A DNA stretch of 7,049 bases, taken from assembly GCA_023412765.1 (NCBI GenBank), contig JAEZBX010000341.1, positions 1-7,049 of the forward strand, given 5' to 3'. A model generated the notes under the pieces. The model had not been told where the DNA came from. It was given only the letters and a program-made list of their open reading frames with translations, and searched no databases. Positions 6,607 through 7,049 of this stretch are shown piece by piece. The stretch's first letter is position 1; each line of letters opens with the position of its first letter. This DNA comes from Bacteroidota bacterium. Its GTDB lineage: Bacteria > Bacteroidota > Bacteroidia > Cytophagales > Cyclobacteriaceae. The position numbers were made by a program, and so were the translations under genes.

Positions 6607-7049
6607 ATGGAGATTGAAAATACTTACGATGTGGTGATTATTGGTGCTGGGCCGATTGGTCTGGCTTGCGGAATAGAGGCTAAGAAAGCAAACCTATCTT
6701 ATGTGATCATCGAAAAAGGTTGCCTTGTAAATTCACTTTATCACTATCCGCTTAATATGACTTTCTTCTCTACCTCTGAAAGATTGGAGATCGGAAATGT
6801 TCCATTCATTTCACACGGGCCAAAGCCGAACCGGGCGGAGTCACTGGAGTACTACCGGAGAGTTTGTTCACACTGGGATCTTAACGTAAGGCTATACGAA
6901 AGAGTCGATGTCATTGAAAGCAAGAATGGGCATCACAACATTATCACATCAAAAAGCAGATATAAGTCAAAGGCTGTTATTTTGTCACTGGGCTTTTACG
7001 ATCTCCCTTATCTTTTAAATGTGCCTGGTGAGGAATTGCCGAAGGTAAA
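6607..7049 (+). CDS. ypdA: YpdA-family putative bacillithiol-disulfide reductase, cut by the window edge
   Basis: An open frame from ATG at 6607 runs off the right end after 147 codons; the family is usually about 320-330 residues, so just under half is visible. It begins MEIENTYDVVIIGAGPIGLA, with the FAD-binding GAGPIG at 13-18 and the ribose-binding E36 ending the second strand (YVIIEKG). Then come the YpdA-typical GCLVNSLYHYPLNMTFFSTS (38-57), a SHGPKP segment near 69-74, EYYRR, and LSLGFYDLPYLLNVPGEELP near 125-144. These separate it from ordinary thioredoxin reductase. YpdA uses NADPH and FAD and is thought to reduce oxidised bacillithiol in the cytosol, keeping the thiol redox balance. 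No stop or frameshift interrupts the visible part. It is divergent from gltX; no Shine-Dalgarno sequence or clear -7 box precedes it. Confidence 0.93.
   Translation, partial: MEIENTYDVVIIGAGPIGLACGIEAKKANLSYVIIEKGCLVNSLYHYPLNMTFFSTSERLEIGNVPFISHGPKPNRAESLEYYRRVCSHWDLNVRLYERVDVIESKNGHHNIITSKSRYKSKAVILSLGFYDLPYLLNVPGEELPKV

Overview
The window looks like chromosomal DNA from a Bacteroidota bacterium, most likely of the Cytophagales or a nearby lineage. The reasons are the protein types, the absence of Shine-Dalgarno sequences before the starts, and two TAnnTTTG elements (the Bacteroidota -7 promoter motif) placed just upstream of gene starts. The order-level placement is inference from protein style. 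The region is mostly housekeeping and conserved metabolic genes; I do not see a defence system, CRISPR array, prophage or other obviously new system.

Layout, left to right. Positions 1-70 carry GC-rich repeats that resemble the terminus of an IS21-type insertion sequence whose body would lie to the left of the window. Positions 202-6391 hold six genes, all on the minus strand. In transcription order they are gltX (glutamyl-tRNA synthetase), a 72-residue lysine-rich protein of unknown function, a secreted M14 zinc carboxypeptidase-like protein, an AIM24/TIGR00266 protein, a stand-alone lysine-ketoglutarate reductase-like dehydrogenase, and a seven-helix hemolysin III/TrhA membrane protein. Divergently from gltX, on the plus strand, starts ypdA, a putative bacillithiol-disulfide reductase cut off by the right edge of the window at 147 codons.

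The first four minus-strand genes are packed with gaps of 8, 27 and 11 bases and are probably one transcript from a promoter at about 6411-6418. A 60-base gap then holds a GC-rich hairpin touching the AIM24 stop codon and a perfect TAnnTTTG element before the dehydrogenase. The dehydrogenase and trhA therefore probably form a second transcription unit (69-base gap), although read-through is possible.

Functionally the genes do not form one obvious pathway: translation (gltX), protein or peptide turnover in the envelope (M14), lysine catabolism (dehydrogenase), membrane homeostasis (trhA) and thiol redox (ypdA). The points most worth a second look are the LKR-like enzyme standing alone without its saccharopine dehydrogenase half, the unknown small basic protein inside the gltX operon, the hairpin/promoter junction, and the insertion-sequence-like end.
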